Assembly (NCBI GenBank): GCA_002394385.1
Contig: DGTS01000026.1
Span: forward strand, 91,078 to 145,960
Direction: 5' to 3'
DNA: 54,883 bases
From: Prevotella sp. UBA4330
GTDB taxonomy: Bacteria > Bacteroidota > Bacteroidia > Bacteroidales > Bacteroidaceae
In this document: positions 38,577-46,525 of the stretch, in pieces
Numbering within the stretch: the stretch's first letter is position 1
Layout: each line of letters begins with the position of its first letter
Made by a program: the position numbers and the translations under genes
Notes under the pieces: generated by a model
Told to the model about the DNA's origin: nothing
The model's input: only the letters and a program-made list of their open reading frames with translations
The model's database searches: none

Positions 38577-38830
38577 ATTAGGTAATTATATACTGTTTGC
38601 CCCATTTCTAATGGCTCCCCGCCCCTGTAGGGGAGGGGTAGGGGTGGGGTCAGTATCTTTTCTTCCACACAACTTCTTCCTCCAATATCACCGACCCAAC
38701 CCCTCACCCCCGAAGCCTCACCCCTATCCCCTCTCCAAGGGGCGAGGGGGACTTTGGGGGCGGGGAAACGTCGCGTATGACATTTGCTGAACTCTATTCC
38801 ATTTGTGTGGTCTTACTGTATATAGTTTCC
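38577..38830 (+). repeat. GC-rich MITE-like element, copy B
   Basis: The left end TAATTATATACTGTTTGCCCC is identical to copy C at 42628. CCCCGCCCCTGTAGGGG, GGGGTGGGGTCAG, an AT-rich centre, CCCCTATCCCCTCTCC and GGGGCGGGGAAACGTCGCGT follow in the same order. The right end, near GTATATAGTTTCC, is a diverged terminal repeat. It abuts the hairpin element at 38303 and supplies sequence up to the promoter of the next gene. Confidence 0.75.
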
Positions 38831-38871
38831 AATAAATGCATTATTTATTATGTGTTTTGGAAAATATTCGT

Positions 38872-38879
38872 TATCTTTG
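38872..38879 (+). promoter_or_regulatory. Promoter -7 box for the 38906 gene
   Basis: TATCTTTG, 26 bases before the ATG, immediately outside element B. Confidence 0.65.
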
Positions 38880-38905
38880 CAGCACTTATCAAAACTTATA
38901 GACTT

Positions 38906-40021
38906 ATGAAAAGAACCATTATTACATTGTCGTTTCTCGCTATTGCTGCGTTCACACAGGTGGCCTTGGCACAGAAGACGGTGCAGTATGCAACCTTCGA
39001 GCAAATAAACCAAAAGTGGAAGACGCAGGAAATAAGTCTGCCGAAGAACGTCAGTTCGCCCTCGGTGACCCAACTCGTGAGGGCGTTCAACGAGGTGTGG
39101 CGCACTGAGCCGGGCGATATGGTTGTGCTGAAGACCGACAACCCGAAGAAGTTCAAGAAATTGAACAGTGGCATTGATGCCGTGTCCTATGTCAACCAGA
39201 ATGCATCGGGCAACTTCCTGGAGTCTATCGGCGTGGGCGAGGCACCTTGGATGGAGGCGCGGACGTGGATTCGCAGCAACGGTCACCGCTTCTTCGCAGT
39301 GAATCTGGGAATGCCCGACTCGCAGGAGACGGTGATGGCGTTCTACGACTTCAACCCCGACAACAGCACGCTGGTGCCCGACACTGGCATTGCCGACGGT
39401 CTGGTGCCCGAGACGGAGGTGGGACGCATGTCGATGAAACTGCCCGAGGAGGGCGACGAGGTGATTGTCAACGAGCATATCCCGGGCTGGAACAGTGTGC
39501 TCGGAACAGTATATACATGGGACGGAATGCATCTGAAGCGCGGCGGCACCACGTTCACGGGCTTCACCGACATGATTGCGCAGTACAAAGAAGATGTGGG
39601 CGAGATGCCTAATGACTTCACAAAGTTCGCGCTGGTTGACATCGACGACGACGGAACACCGGAGTTGTGGCTGCGCACCGAGGACAACTTCGATGGCGCA
39701 TACTTCTGCATGGGCAACGGGACACCGCAACTGATAACCAGCGAGAACTGGAAGATAAAGGGCAGCATCTGCGAGCATGGCGTGCTGGTGGCAGGCAGTG
39801 CCGGCACGGGTTCGTTCTATGCCCACTATGTGTTGCTTGAGAACAGCAGGGTGGTGGACAGCATCCATTATAACTCGGAGTACAACATCGCTACCGAGGA
39901 CATGAAAGTGACCTATTCGCGCGGCGACAATCCCATCAGCATCGAGGAGGGCGAGAAAGCCACTGCCAAGTTGGGCAAGGCTAAGGACGTGGAGCCGTTG
40001 TGGCATTCGTTGATGCGTTGA
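38906..40021 (+). CDS. Exported protein of unknown function with FG-GAP-like segment
   Basis: 371 residues from the ATG at 38906. The longer ORF from 38777 is rejected because it runs through the repeat element and puts the signal peptide (MKRTIITLSFLAIAAFTQVA, cleavage near LAQ) in its middle. There is no known catalytic motif. VDIDDDGTPELWLR at about 246-259 looks like a calcium-binding FG-GAP/dockerin-like loop. The protein is rich in Trp/Gly/Asp, and there is no T9SS tail. It is probably periplasmic or outer-surface. It is monocistronic, with a terminator at 40033. Confidence 0.75.
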   Translation: MKRTIITLSFLAIAAFTQVALAQKTVQYATFEQINQKWKTQEISLPKNVSSPSVTQLVRAFNEVWRTEPGDMVVLKTDNPKKFKKLNSGIDAVSYVNQNASGNFLESIGVGEAPWMEARTWIRSNGHRFFAVNLGMPDSQETVMAFYDFNPDNSTLVPDTGIADGLVPETEVGRMSMKLPEEGDEVIVNEHIPGWNSVLGTVYTWDGMHLKRGGTTFTGFTDMIAQYKEDVGEMPNDFTKFALVDIDDDGTPELWLRTEDNFDGAYFCMGNGTPQLITSENWKIKGSICEHGVLVAGSAGTGSFYAHYVLLENSRVVDSIHYNSEYNIATEDMKVTYSRGDNPISIEEGEKATAKLGKAKDVEPLWHSLMR

Positions 40022-40032
40022 GCGTATAACAA

Positions 40033-40067
40033 AAAATCCACGAAACATCGTGGATTTTCCTTTTTTA
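40033..40067 (+). terminator. Intrinsic terminator
   Basis: AAAATCCACGA (40033-40043) pairs perfectly with TCGTGGATTTT (40048-40058), then CCTTTTTT. Confidence 0.9.
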
Positions 40068-40110
40068 TTTGTAACTTCGCACCCTAAAAGATGAAATCAA
40101 GTTTTTGAGC

Positions 40111-41292
40111 ATGAAAGAATTAGCATTAAAGTACGGTTGCAACCCCAACCAGAAGCCTTCGAGAATTTATATGCAGGAAGGCGAGTTACCAATCGAAGTA
40201 CTTAACGGCCGCCCTGGCTACATCAATTTCCTCGATGCCCTGAACTCATGGCAGTTGGTGAAGGAGTTGAAGGCTGCCACTGGTCTGCCCGCAGCAGCGT
40301 CGTTCAAGCACGTCTCGCCTGCAGGAGCCGCTGTCGGTCTGCCACTTAGCGACACGCTGAAGAAGATTTACTTCGTTGACGACCTGAAGATGGAACTCTC
40401 GCCCATAGCATGTGCATACGCACGGGCTCGCGGTGCCGACCGCATGAGTTCTTACGGCGACTTCGTTGCGCTGAGCGACACTTGCGACGCTGCCGTGGCA
40501 ACACTGCTGAAACGCGAGGTGAGCGACGGTGTCATTGCTCCCGACTTCACCGAGGAGGCTTTGCAGATACTGCGCGAGAAACGCAAAGGTACTTATAATG
40601 TCATAAAGATTGACCCCACTTATGTGCCGGCACCTGTGGAGACAAAGCAGTGCTTCGGCATAACCTTTGAGCAGGGACGCAACGAGATACGTCTCGACGA
40701 CCCCGCACTCTTCGAGAACATTCCCACAAAGAACAAACACTTCAGCGACGAGGCACGACGCGACCTCATCATTGCGCTGATAACACTGAAATACACTCAG
40801 AGCAACTCCGTTTGCTATGTGAAGGACGGACAGGCAATAGGCATTGGTGCTGGTCAGCAGAGCCGCATCCACTGCACCCGTCTCGCCGGCAACAAGGCCG
40901 ACATCTGGTGGCTGCGCCAGCACCCGAAGGTGATGTCGCTGCCGTTTGTTGACAACATTCGCCGTGCCGACCGCGACAACACAATCGACGTTTATATCAG
41001 TGACGACTATGACGACGTGCTGCGTGAGGGAACATGGCAGATGTTCTTCAAGGAGAAACCAGAGCCGCTGACACGCGAGGAGAAGAAGGAGTGGATAGCA
41101 AAGAACAGCGGAGTGGCTCTCGGCAGCGATGCGTTCTTCCCCTTCGGCGACAACATCGAGCGTGCCCATAAGAGCGGTGTGCAGTACATTGCACAGGCGG
41201 GCGGCTCGGTGCGCGACGACAATGTGATAGAGACATGCGACAAGTATGACATCGCGTGCGCATTCACTGGCGTCAGACTGTTCCACCATTAA
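40111..41292 (+). CDS. Stand-alone AICAR transformylase (PurH C-terminal domain homologue)
   Basis: 393 residues. It transfers a formyl group from 10-formyl-THF to AICAR in the ninth step of purine synthesis. Only the AICARFT double-CDA-like fold is present: SFKHVSPAGAAVG (about 64-76) holds the catalytic Lys-His pair, and YTQSNSVCYVKDGQAIGIGA with GQQSRIHCTRLA form the rest of the site. The N-terminal IMP cyclohydrolase domain of bifunctional PurH is absent and no cyclohydrolase gene is adjacent. The ATG at 40111 is preferred to the TTG at 40105. A full PurH elsewhere in the genome is likely; this could be a second formyltransferase. Confidence 0.9.
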   Translation: MKELALKYGCNPNQKPSRIYMQEGELPIEVLNGRPGYINFLDALNSWQLVKELKAATGLPAAASFKHVSPAGAAVGLPLSDTLKKIYFVDDLKMELSPIACAYARARGADRMSSYGDFVALSDTCDAAVATLLKREVSDGVIAPDFTEEALQILREKRKGTYNVIKIDPTYVPAPVETKQCFGITFEQGRNEIRLDDPALFENIPTKNKHFSDEARRDLIIALITLKYTQSNSVCYVKDGQAIGIGAGQQSRIHCTRLAGNKADIWWLRQHPKVMSLPFVDNIRRADRDNTIDVYISDDYDDVLREGTWQMFFKEKPEPLTREEKKEWIAKNSGVALGSDAFFPFGDNIERAHKSGVQYIAQAGGSVRDDNVIETCDKYDIACAFTGVRLFHH

Positions 41293-41744
41293 TAATGCGT
41301 AATGCATAATGCGTAATGCTTAATGCATAATGTTTTATTAAATGAAAAGTAAAGAAGAGAATATTATAGCGGTCAAAAGTTATGATTTTGCTGTTCGATG
41401 CGTAAAACTATATCGATATTTGTGCGCGGAGAAGCATGACAATACTATAGGCAAGCAACTATTACGCAGCGGAACAAGCATTGGATCTAATGTCAAAGAA
41501 GCTTTGCGTGGTTACACGAAAGCTGACTTTGCCGCAAAAATGAGTATCTCGCTTAAAGAAGCCAGTGAAACAGAATTTTGGTTAGAACTATTACGTGATA
41601 CAGAATATATTACTGAAAGTCAGGCTCAAAGCATGTTAACTGATTGCGTCGAGATCATTAAACTTCTTATGGCAATTACCAAAACTGCACAAGAATCAAT
41701 TAAGCATTAAATAATTAAGCATTAAGCATTACGCATTAAGAATT
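41293..41744. repeat. Inverted repeats flanking the four-helix-bundle gene
   Basis: GCGTAATGCTTAATGC (41311-41326) is the exact complement of GCATTAAGCATTACGC (41719-41734). Each is embedded in further TAATGCATAATG / AAGCATTAA words on its own side. The repeats bracket the gene at 41342 within about 20 bases of its start and stop, forming a 450-base cassette between two unrelated genes. Confidence 0.75.
41342..41710 (+). CDS. Four-helix-bundle protein (S23/23S-intervening-sequence family)
   Basis: 122 residues. It shows the family pattern: KSYDFAVRCVKLYRYLC (about 12-28), then KQLLRSGTSIGSNVKEALRG (about 38-57), then FAAKMSISLKEASETEFWLE (about 63-82) and a last helix. The family was first found as ORFs within intervening sequences of 23S rRNA genes and also resembles the Avd protein of diversity-generating retroelements. 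No reverse transcriptase or rRNA is nearby here. The flanking inverted repeats suggest that the gene moves as a small cassette. Confidence 0.88.
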   Translation: MKSKEENIIAVKSYDFAVRCVKLYRYLCAEKHDNTIGKQLLRSGTSIGSNVKEALRGYTKADFAAKMSISLKEASETEFWLELLRDTEYITESQAQSMLTDCVEIIKLLMAITKTAQESIKH

Positions 41745-41939
41745 ATGGAAGACGATTTTCAGAGCATCCTCGAGCGAGGCATCAACTTTGGCAAGGGCGG
41801 GCAGAAGAAGTCCGACTCTGACAAGGTGAAGACTAAGGCGAAGAAAAAGAAGTACATCACTGGTGCTCACGGCAGCGGTTCCGCCATGCAGAAGGCAAAG
41901 TATCGCGAGCAACGGGCGAATAGACATAAGGGAAAGTGA
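41745..41939 (+). CDS. Small basic protein of unknown function
   Basis: 64 residues. MEDDFQSILERGINFGKGGQ is followed by a Lys-rich middle (KVKTKAKKKKYITG) and a basic C-terminus (KYREQRANRHKGK). There is no signal peptide or membrane segment. It starts directly at the right-hand repeat of the four-helix cassette and converges with the DUF2442-like gene at 41946. The composition would suit nucleic-acid binding, but no family is recognised. Confidence 0.55.
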   Translation: MEDDFQSILERGINFGKGGQKKSDSDKVKTKAKKKKYITGAHGSGSAMQKAKYREQRANRHKGK

Positions 41940-41945
41940 GGTCTC

Positions 41946-42275
41946 TCACTTTCCCTTATATTCTTTTGGTTCGCTTGCCATCTGTGAAGAACCAGTCTGG
42001 AATGGATTATACCCAGGATAGCATACAATGGTTTCATCAGGGCTCGACGGTAGAAGCCCGTTGTCAATAAACATCCCTGTGAAACTGAGGTCTTCGTCTA
42101 AACGGTTCCAATGGATGCCGCTGAATGATAATTGGTAACTCTCTCGGTCTTGTTTAGAAGCATCACGAAGCCTTTCCCATTGGTCGAAGGCATAACATGC
42201 CCTTATGCCGTTGTCGGTTTCGGCATAGATGTGGGCGTCGTCGGTCCATACTTTTTTTATATACAGTTGCTTCAT
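41946..42275 (-). CDS. DUF2442-like protein
   Basis: 109 residues. The core MKQLYIKKVWTDDAHIYAET, then GIHWNRLDEDLSFTGMF at about 53-69, matches the DUF2442 form that is usually found next to a DUF4160 protein. It overlaps the end of the upstream DUF4160-like gene by four bases (ATGA type), so the two are coupled. The last 35 residues are less conserved. Function unknown; such pairs have been suggested to be toxin-antitoxin-like. Confidence 0.75.
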   Translation of the reverse strand: MKQLYIKKVWTDDAHIYAETDNGIRACYAFDQWERLRDASKQDRESYQLSFSGIHWNRLDEDLSFTGMFIDNGLLPSSPDETIVCYPGYNPFQTGSSQMASEPKEYKGK

Positions 42276-42508
42276 TCCTTATCGAAAAATGTTTTCCAAC
42301 GGTTCTTTATTATTTCTTCGTTTTCCTCCAAAAGAGACTCTATTAGAGTAATGTCATGCTTTTTGAAGCCATGATTATACACCTGCATTATGGGACATAC
42401 ATTATATTTCGCTTCACATCCGTCTTTAAGGATATGAACATGAATAGGCTCGTGGTCGTTAGAATAGAACATAAACCTATATCCGAAAAAAATGAATATC
42501 GTTGGCAT
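42272..42508 (-). CDS. DUF4160-like protein
   Basis: 78 residues from the ATG at 42508; the ORF can extend seven codons upstream, but MPTIFIFFGYRFMFYSNDHE is the typical N-terminus of DUF4160. PIHVHILKDGCEAKYNV follows, with the conserved HVH. A C-terminal helix (LIESLLEENEEIIKNRWKTF) overlaps the next gene's start. The first of a two-gene minus-strand unit with the DUF2442-like gene. Confidence 0.75.
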   Translation of the reverse strand: MPTIFIFFGYRFMFYSNDHEPIHVHILKDGCEAKYNVCPIMQVYNHGFKKHDITLIESLLEENEEIIKNRWKTFFDKE

Positions 42509-42627
42509 CGCGATTATTGTATGCGACAAAGTTAAGCAAAATAACTAACACACGCAAACTTTTTCAGATATTAAATAAGAAAGATATAAAGATTTGCATG
42601 TCTTTATGTCTTTCTGCCAAGAATAGA

Positions 42628-42890
42628 TAATTATATACTGTTTGCCCCCTTGCTATTGATTCCCCGCCCCTGTAGGGGATGGGCAGGGGTGGGGTCAGCG
42701 TTTTAACCCGTACAACTTTTTCAATATCATTCTACCTCCTTTCCTCAATATCACTGACCCCACCCCTATCCCCAAGGCCTCACCCCTAACCCCTCTCCAA
42801 AGGGCGAGGGGAACTTCAGGGGCGGGGAAACATTGCGTATTGCATCTTTCGGAATACTATTTCATTAATAGGGTCAAATAGTATATAATT
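42628..42890 (+). repeat. GC-rich MITE-like element, copy C, with terminal inverted repeats
   Basis: The left end TAATTATATACTGTTTGCCCC (42628-42648) and the right end GGGTCAAATAGTATATAATT (42871-42890) are inverted repeats with about three mismatches. Between them are CCCCGCCCCTGTAGGGG, GGGGTGGGGTCAGCG, an AT-rich centre, CACTGACCCCACCCCTATCC, and GGGGCGGGGAAACATTGCGT. The sequence on both sides reads CCAAGAAT and GTCTTTATGTC, so it appears to be inserted in that repeat. The rest of 42530-42939 has no gene. Confidence 0.78.
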
Positions 42891-42939
42891 GTCCAAGAAT
42901 ATGTCTTTTTGTCCAAGAATATGTCTTTATGTCTAAATT

Positions 42940-44169
42940 CTAAAATATCATCTGTGCGAACTCGCTGAGATAGATGCGCCAGTTGCGCCATATATGTCCG
43001 CCTTCGGTCTCGCGGTATTTGTAAGCATATCCTTTCTCGTCGAGATAACGGCGGAGGTCAGAGTTTTGCTGATAAAGGAAATCTGTCTTACCGATGGCGA
43101 TCCAGTAGAGAGCGGGCTTGCCTTGGAATAGTTTTTGAAGTTCTCCCTGCACCTGTTGGTTTTTCTTCAGCATATCATAGAAAGGAGTGTTGCGGTCGCC
43201 CGATGTCCCTATGTGTAGTCCGGCAGAGAACAGTCCGATGTAATTGAATGTGTCAGGATAGCGCTTCGACACAGCGAAGGTATGTCCGCCACCCATAGAC
43301 AGGCCGCAGATGGCGCGGTGCTGCTTGTCTGCCTTCACCTTGTAGTGACTCTCTATGTATTTCACAATGTCCATGAAACTCTCGTCCATGCTTGCCTTTG
43401 CTTTCTCTCGTGGAGATATGCTCATCGCCATCGACGGCTGGAACATTCCTGCGGACGATGCTCCTGGCGTTGCCTGTTGAGTCATGTTGCCGTTGGGCAT
43501 TACCACAATCATCGGCTTTGCCTTGCCTGCAGCGATGAGGTTGTCCATTATCTGTGCCGTGCGTCCCAGTGTTGTCCATGCCTCCTCGTCGCCGCCGGCA
43601 CCATGCAGCAGATAGAGCACGGGATAGTCCTTGCCCTTGTCATAGCCTGCCGGAGTGTATATCGTCATGCGGCGCTGCATTCCAAGCGTCGGGCTGTCGT
43701 ACCACACCTTTGCCACATCGCCGTGAGGCACTTCGCGCACGCTGTACAGGTCACCCTTGTCGCCCGCCTTTTCAGAAACGATGAAGATGTTAGTCAGCGA
43801 TGCCACGTCGCGGTTAACATATACGTTTGCAAGGTCGAGTGCCTGCTGACCGTCGATATTCAGCGAGTAGGAGTAGAGTTCTGGCTCAAGTCTTGCTGTG
43901 GTGTACGACCACACGCCCTTGTCGTTCTTCGTCAGTTGAGCCACTCCTGGCGTGTCCATCTCGCCCATAGGTGTGTTTACTTTGCGCTGTGGCAGGAAGT
44001 CGCCAGTCACTGTTACCGCCTTAGCCTGCGGTGCGAGGATGTTGAATGTCACGGTGTTGTCGGCATTCACTACGGGTGATTTCACGTCGGTGCCGCTCCA
44101 CAGGGCTTCCTGTGCGCTTGCAGCCATCGCACTTGTCGCGATTAATGAAATAAGAACAAATTTTCTCAT
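42940..44169 (-). CDS. Exported CE1-type esterase with N-terminal glycogen-binding-like domain
   Basis: 409 residues from the ATG at 44169, whose product starts with signal peptide MRKFVLISLIATSAMAASAQ; the longer upstream ORF lacks support. Residues about 30-130 look like an E-set/CBM48-like domain (VTFNILAPQAKAVTVTGDF). The alpha/beta hydrolase follows: YPVLYLLHGAGGDEEAW with the oxyanion region, nucleophile Ser291 in GLSMGG, and His392 in GGHIWRNW. It is in the group of acetyl-xylan and feruloyl esterases and close enzymes, which fits a plant-polysaccharide lifestyle together with the GH43. The exact ester is unknown. Confidence 0.9.
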   Translation of the reverse strand: MRKFVLISLIATSAMAASAQEALWSGTDVKSPVVNADNTVTFNILAPQAKAVTVTGDFLPQRKVNTPMGEMDTPGVAQLTKNDKGVWSYTTARLEPELYSYSLNIDGQQALDLANVYVNRDVASLTNIFIVSEKAGDKGDLYSVREVPHGDVAKVWYDSPTLGMQRRMTIYTPAGYDKGKDYPVLYLLHGAGGDEEAWTTLGRTAQIMDNLIAAGKAKPMIVVMPNGNMTQQATPGASSAGMFQPSMAMSISPREKAKASMDESFMDIVKYIESHYKVKADKQHRAICGLSMGGGHTFAVSKRYPDTFNYIGLFSAGLHIGTSGDRNTPFYDMLKKNQQVQGELQKLFQGKPALYWIAIGKTDFLYQQNSDLRRYLDEKGYAYKYRETEGGHIWRNWRIYLSEFAQMIF

Positions 44170-44198
44170 AAGAAATGATGTTATGTTAGTAGTTTCTG

Positions 44199-44206
44199 CA
44201 AAAGTA
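44199..44206 (-). promoter_or_regulatory. Promoter -7 box for the esterase
   Basis: On the minus strand TACTTTTG, 29 bases before the ATG at 44169. Confidence 0.6.
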
Positions 44207-44344
44207 CTAAATAAAATGGTTATTTGCAAGATGAATGTTACAAAATGCAGAAATACTTTTTCAGAGCAAATGATAAACGCTCTGTTTTGTCCTTTTCTAA
44301 CATTAAAAAATGTTGCAACTCTTTGAAAAGCAAAATAAAAGTAG

Positions 44345-44352
44345 TAATTTTG
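44345..44352 (+). promoter_or_regulatory. Promoter of the class II aldolase
   Basis: TAATTTTG with TTTG at 44322-44325, 19 bases apart, 45 bases before the ATG. Confidence 0.7.
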
Positions 44353-44397
44353 CAATCACGAAAAGAGATTTCATTTTTTTAAATTAATAGTTTTATT

Positions 44398-45399
44398 ATG
44401 GTAAATTACAAAGATCTTGGTCTTGTGAACACCCGTGAGATGTTCAAGAAGGCCGTTAGTGGTGGTTATGCTATCCCAGCATTCAACTTCAACACAATGG
44501 AGCAGATGCAGGCTATCGTTCAGGCTGCTGTGGAGACAAAGTCGCCTGTTATCATGCAGGTGTCTAAGGGCGCTCGCAACTACGCTAACGCTACTATCCT
44601 GCGCTACATGGCCGAGGGTGCTGTGGCTTATGCTAAGGAACTTGGCTGCGAGAAGCCAGAAATCGTTCTTCACCTCGACCATGGTGACAGTTTCGAACTC
44701 TGCAAGGACTGTATCGACAGCGGTTTCTCAAGCGTGATGTACGACGGTTCTTCACTGCCTTACGAGGAGAATATCAAGATTTCTCGCCAGGTTGTAGAGT
44801 ACGCTCACAAGTATGATGTTACTGTAGAGTGCGAACTCGGTGTGCTCGCCGGTGTTGAGGATGAGGTGGTAGCAGAGGAAAGCCACTACACCAAGCCGGA
44901 GGAAGTAATCGACTTCGCTACCCGCACAGGCTGCGACTCGCTGGCTATCTCTATCGGCACAAGCCACGGCGCATATAAGTTCAAGCCAGAGCAGTGCACA
45001 CGCGACCCGAAGACAGGCAAACTCGTTCCTCCTCCATTGGCATTCGACGTGCTCGAGGAAATCGAGAAGAAACTTCCTGGATTCCCAATCGTGCTTCACG
45101 GTTCTTCTTCTGTTCCACAGGAAGAGGTTGACACCATCAACAAGTACGGCGGCAACCTGCCCGACGCAGTAGGTATTCCAGAGGAGCAACTCCGCAAGGC
45201 TTCTAAGAGCGCTGTTTGCAAAATCAACATCGACTCTGACAGCCGTCTCGCAATGACTGCTGCTGTTCGCAAGTATCTTGCTGAGCACCCAGACCACTTC
45301 GACCCACGTCAGTATCTGAAGCCTGCTCGTGAGAACATGAAGAAGATGTACATCCACAAGATTGTGAATGTGCTCGGCAGCGACGGCAAACTCGGGTAA
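44398..45399 (+). CDS. fba: Class II fructose-bisphosphate aldolase
   Basis: Zinc-dependent cleavage of fructose 1,6-bisphosphate in glycolysis. 333 residues. The catalytic Asp94 and zinc ligand His95 are in LHLDHGD. The second helix pair shows VECELGVLAG (about 142-151), the third zinc-site histidine is in SIGTSHGAYKF, and LHGSSSVP carries the remaining ligand. INIDSDSRLAMTAAVRKYL near the C-terminus is conserved in the long class IIB/Fba group. It is monocistronic, with its own promoter and terminator. Confidence 0.97.
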   Translation: MVNYKDLGLVNTREMFKKAVSGGYAIPAFNFNTMEQMQAIVQAAVETKSPVIMQVSKGARNYANATILRYMAEGAVAYAKELGCEKPEIVLHLDHGDSFELCKDCIDSGFSSVMYDGSSLPYEENIKISRQVVEYAHKYDVTVECELGVLAGVEDEVVAEESHYTKPEEVIDFATRTGCDSLAISIGTSHGAYKFKPEQCTRDPKTGKLVPPPLAFDVLEEIEKKLPGFPIVLHGSSSVPQEEVDTINKYGGNLPDAVGIPEEQLRKASKSAVCKINIDSDSRLAMTAAVRKYLAEHPDHFDPRQYLKPARENMKKMYIHKIVNVLGSDGKLG

Positions 45400-45438
45400 A
45401 CACAATATTACTCAGTCCCCTTCGGGGCTAACAGCGAT

Positions 45439-45473
45439 AGTCCCTGTGCCAGTGTTGGCGCAGGGACTTTTTT
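45439..45473 (+). terminator. Intrinsic terminator of fba
   Basis: AGTCCCTGTGCCA (45439-45451) pairs with TGGCGCAGGGACT (45456-45468), one G-T pair, then six T. Confidence 0.93.
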
Positions 45474-45514
45474 GTTAAATGAAAGCGAATCCTTGTCTCT
45501 TATTGTTTTTTTGT

Positions 45515-45522
45515 TATCTTTG
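45515..45522 (+). promoter_or_regulatory. Promoter for the frameshifted lipoprotein gene
   Basis: TATCTTTG with TTG at 45494-45496, 51 bases before the ATG at 45574. Confidence 0.65.
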
Positions 45523-45573
45523 CCAGTGGAATTTAGTAAGACACAAAAATTAATCTTTAATCAACACAAACCA

Positions 45574-46394
45574 ATGAAAAAGTTTTATTATCTCATCAGT
45601 TTTCTGTTATGCCTCTCTGGGGCAGTGATGATTTCGTGCGGCGACGATGACGACGACGTCACGACAGGCGGCAGCGGCAGCAGTAGTGGCGGCAGTGGCA
45701 GCAGCACTAAGACACAGGTGATTAACGGACATGAATATGTTGACCTCGGACTCAGCGTTCTGTGGGCAAAGAGCAACATCGGTGCTCACGAGTCTATCAG
45801 CGGTGAGTATTCCAGAATGAACGAGAAGAACGACCAGGGCTCGTTCTTCGCTTGGGGCGAGACAGTTGAAAAGGAAAACTTCACGTGGGGCAACTATAAG
45901 TATTGCACTGGCAGCGACTGGAGCACATGCCAGTATCTTGGCGACGTGCTGCCGGCAGATAAGGATGTGGTGCAGAAAGAGTGGGGCGGCGGTTGGCGCA
46001 TGCCTACATACGAAGAAGCCAAGGAACTAGTAAGCAAATGCACCATCAAGGCTTACGCTCCAACGATTGTTGGCAGTGAGGAAACAATGCCAACTTCGAG
46101 GTTAAAGGTCCTAACGGCAACGTCATCTATATTCCCTCGATGTTCCTTTATACCTATAACAAAGAGGCTGGCGAGGCAGACTTTAACGGTGACTATGCTG
46201 CTACGCTTTGGACTTCGTCGTATAATCGTGAGGTATTCGACTCTAAAGGTAATCCTACTGTGGAACGAGCAGAGGCCTTGTTCCTGGGATATTACAAGTA
46301 TGATGCCGCCCACTATGTGTATGGTACTGTTGCTAATCCCAGAAGGGAGGGCAATCCTGTACGTCCCGTGATTGATAAGAAGTACGCCAAGTAA
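45574..46394 (+). pseudogene. Frameshifted lipoprotein with FISUMP/DUF1566-like domain
   Basis: The protein begins MKKFYYLISFLLCLSGAVMI-SC, a lipoprotein signal, then an Asp run and a Gly/Ser linker. A domain YVDLGLSVLWAKSNIGAHES, GSFFAWGET, WGGGWRMPTYEEAKEL follows, as in many Bacteroidetes surface lipoproteins. At about 46081 the frame is lost. Reading continues in another frame as NNANFEVKGPNGNVIYIPS and ends VRPVIDKKYAK at 46394. One extra A in the tract GAGGAAACAATG would restore a continuous protein of about 273 residues. It is either a recent inactivating deletion, a phase-variable site or a sequencing error. Confidence 0.8.
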
Positions 46395-46439
46395 GTACTG
46401 CCGGCAAAAGCACAGACATCCACTAATAAAAAAACGGTA

Positions 46440-46470
46440 AGGGACTTTCTGCATCACGCAGCAAGTCCCT
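46440..46470. terminator. Bidirectional terminator between converging genes
   Basis: AGGGACTT (46440-46447) and AAGTCCCT (46463-46470) form the outer stem, with TGC/GCA inside. On the minus strand the stem is followed by TACCGTTTTTTT, a good U run for the DUF4831 genes; on the plus strand by CTGTGTTTTC. Confidence 0.75.
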
Positions 46471-46525
46471 CTGTGTTTTCGTAATACTTTGATAAAAGGT
46501 AGGTTGTTTGTTAGTATATTAGCGT

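Noticed and set aside
38777..38905. N-terminal extension of the 38906 gene
   Set aside because: It runs through MITE-like element B and the promoter, and would bury the signal peptide.
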